From positions 310,001 to 374,000 of the forward strand of contig NC_012483.1 of the NCBI RefSeq assembly GCF_000022565.1: 64,000 nt of DNA, in the 5' to 3' direction. Source of the stretch: Acidobacterium capsulatum ATCC 51196 (GTDB taxonomy: Bacteria > Acidobacteriota > Terriglobia > Terriglobales > Acidobacteriaceae). The notes beneath the pieces were generated by a model. It did no database searches and was not told where the DNA came from. It saw only the letters and a program-made list of their open reading frames with translations. This document shows, piece after piece, positions 63,922-64,000 of this stretch; the first letter of the stretch is position 1; every line of letters starts with the position of its first letter. The translations under genes and the position numbers were made by a program.

Positions 63922-64000
63922 TGCACCTCCAATAGACGCTGTACCTTTGGATGAGTCTCACCGCCCCCAGGGCTTTTTTTGCCCTCACTTGAACATCCCA

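Overview
The window is about 64 kb of a GC-rich bacterial chromosome, dense with genes and free of recognisable insertion sequences, phage genes or CRISPR arrays. Gene content suggests a Gram-negative acidobacterium of the Acidobacteriaceae, probably close to Acidobacterium. The clues are P- and L-ring flagellar genes, an OprB-type porin, two secreted proteins with carboxypeptidase-regulatory-like domains, a bacilliredoxin, a Tat-exported GH28 glycosidase, a detached Fo cluster (atpI-B-E) and GTCATTCTGAGCGAAGCGAAG-type intergenic repeats. The genus is inferred from content; no marker rRNA gene is present.

Layout. 1-4908 is the end of a flagellar operon: flgH (3' end), flgI, a flgJ-like rod protein, flgM behind a sigma-28 promoter, a flgN-position small gene, flgK and flgL. 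4889-14066 holds metabolic and stress genes: glycerate kinase, alpha/beta hydrolase, M20 peptidase, DUF255 thioredoxin-fold protein, bacilliredoxin, an HtrA protease and an EamA transporter. 14158-19488 holds a GH28 glycosidase, a 700-bp non-coding region with three copies of a 23-bp palindrome, tRNA-Ser(GGA), a MATE transporter, an Rrf2 regulator and a YmdB-type phosphodiesterase. 19489-20114 is a tandem-repeat block, followed by lysS with a long insertion and then the Fo genes.

24917-38704 (minus strand) is a complex I operon, nuoA-C-D-X-E-F-G-H-J-K-L-M-N. It lacks nuoB and nuoI, the two subunits that carry the last Fe-S clusters before quinone, and it has an unidentified gene (X) between nuoD and nuoE. 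38916-41468 has a VOC protein, an AraC regulator and a TrbI/VirB10-like exported protein. 41838-45395 is a lower-glycolysis group: eno, a DUF2059 gene and gpmI. 45768-49932 encodes envelope proteins: tandem paralogous secreted proteins, an OprB porin and a 58-aa protein. 50278-54450 has a DUF156 metal-sensing repressor with a visible operator, an ABC exporter, gluconokinase and mtnA. 56132-59616 is a tyrosine/homogentisate catabolic operon, hmgA-X-fahA, with a conserved unknown in the middle. The window ends with a LacI regulator, homoserine dehydrogenase, a small exported protein and an aldo/keto reductase.

No wholly new system stands out. The observations most worth following are the nuo operon without nuoB/nuoI, the three-copy palindrome beside tRNA-Ser, the unknown gene inside hmgA-fahA, the AT-richer insertion in LysS, and the 206-bp tandem repeats.
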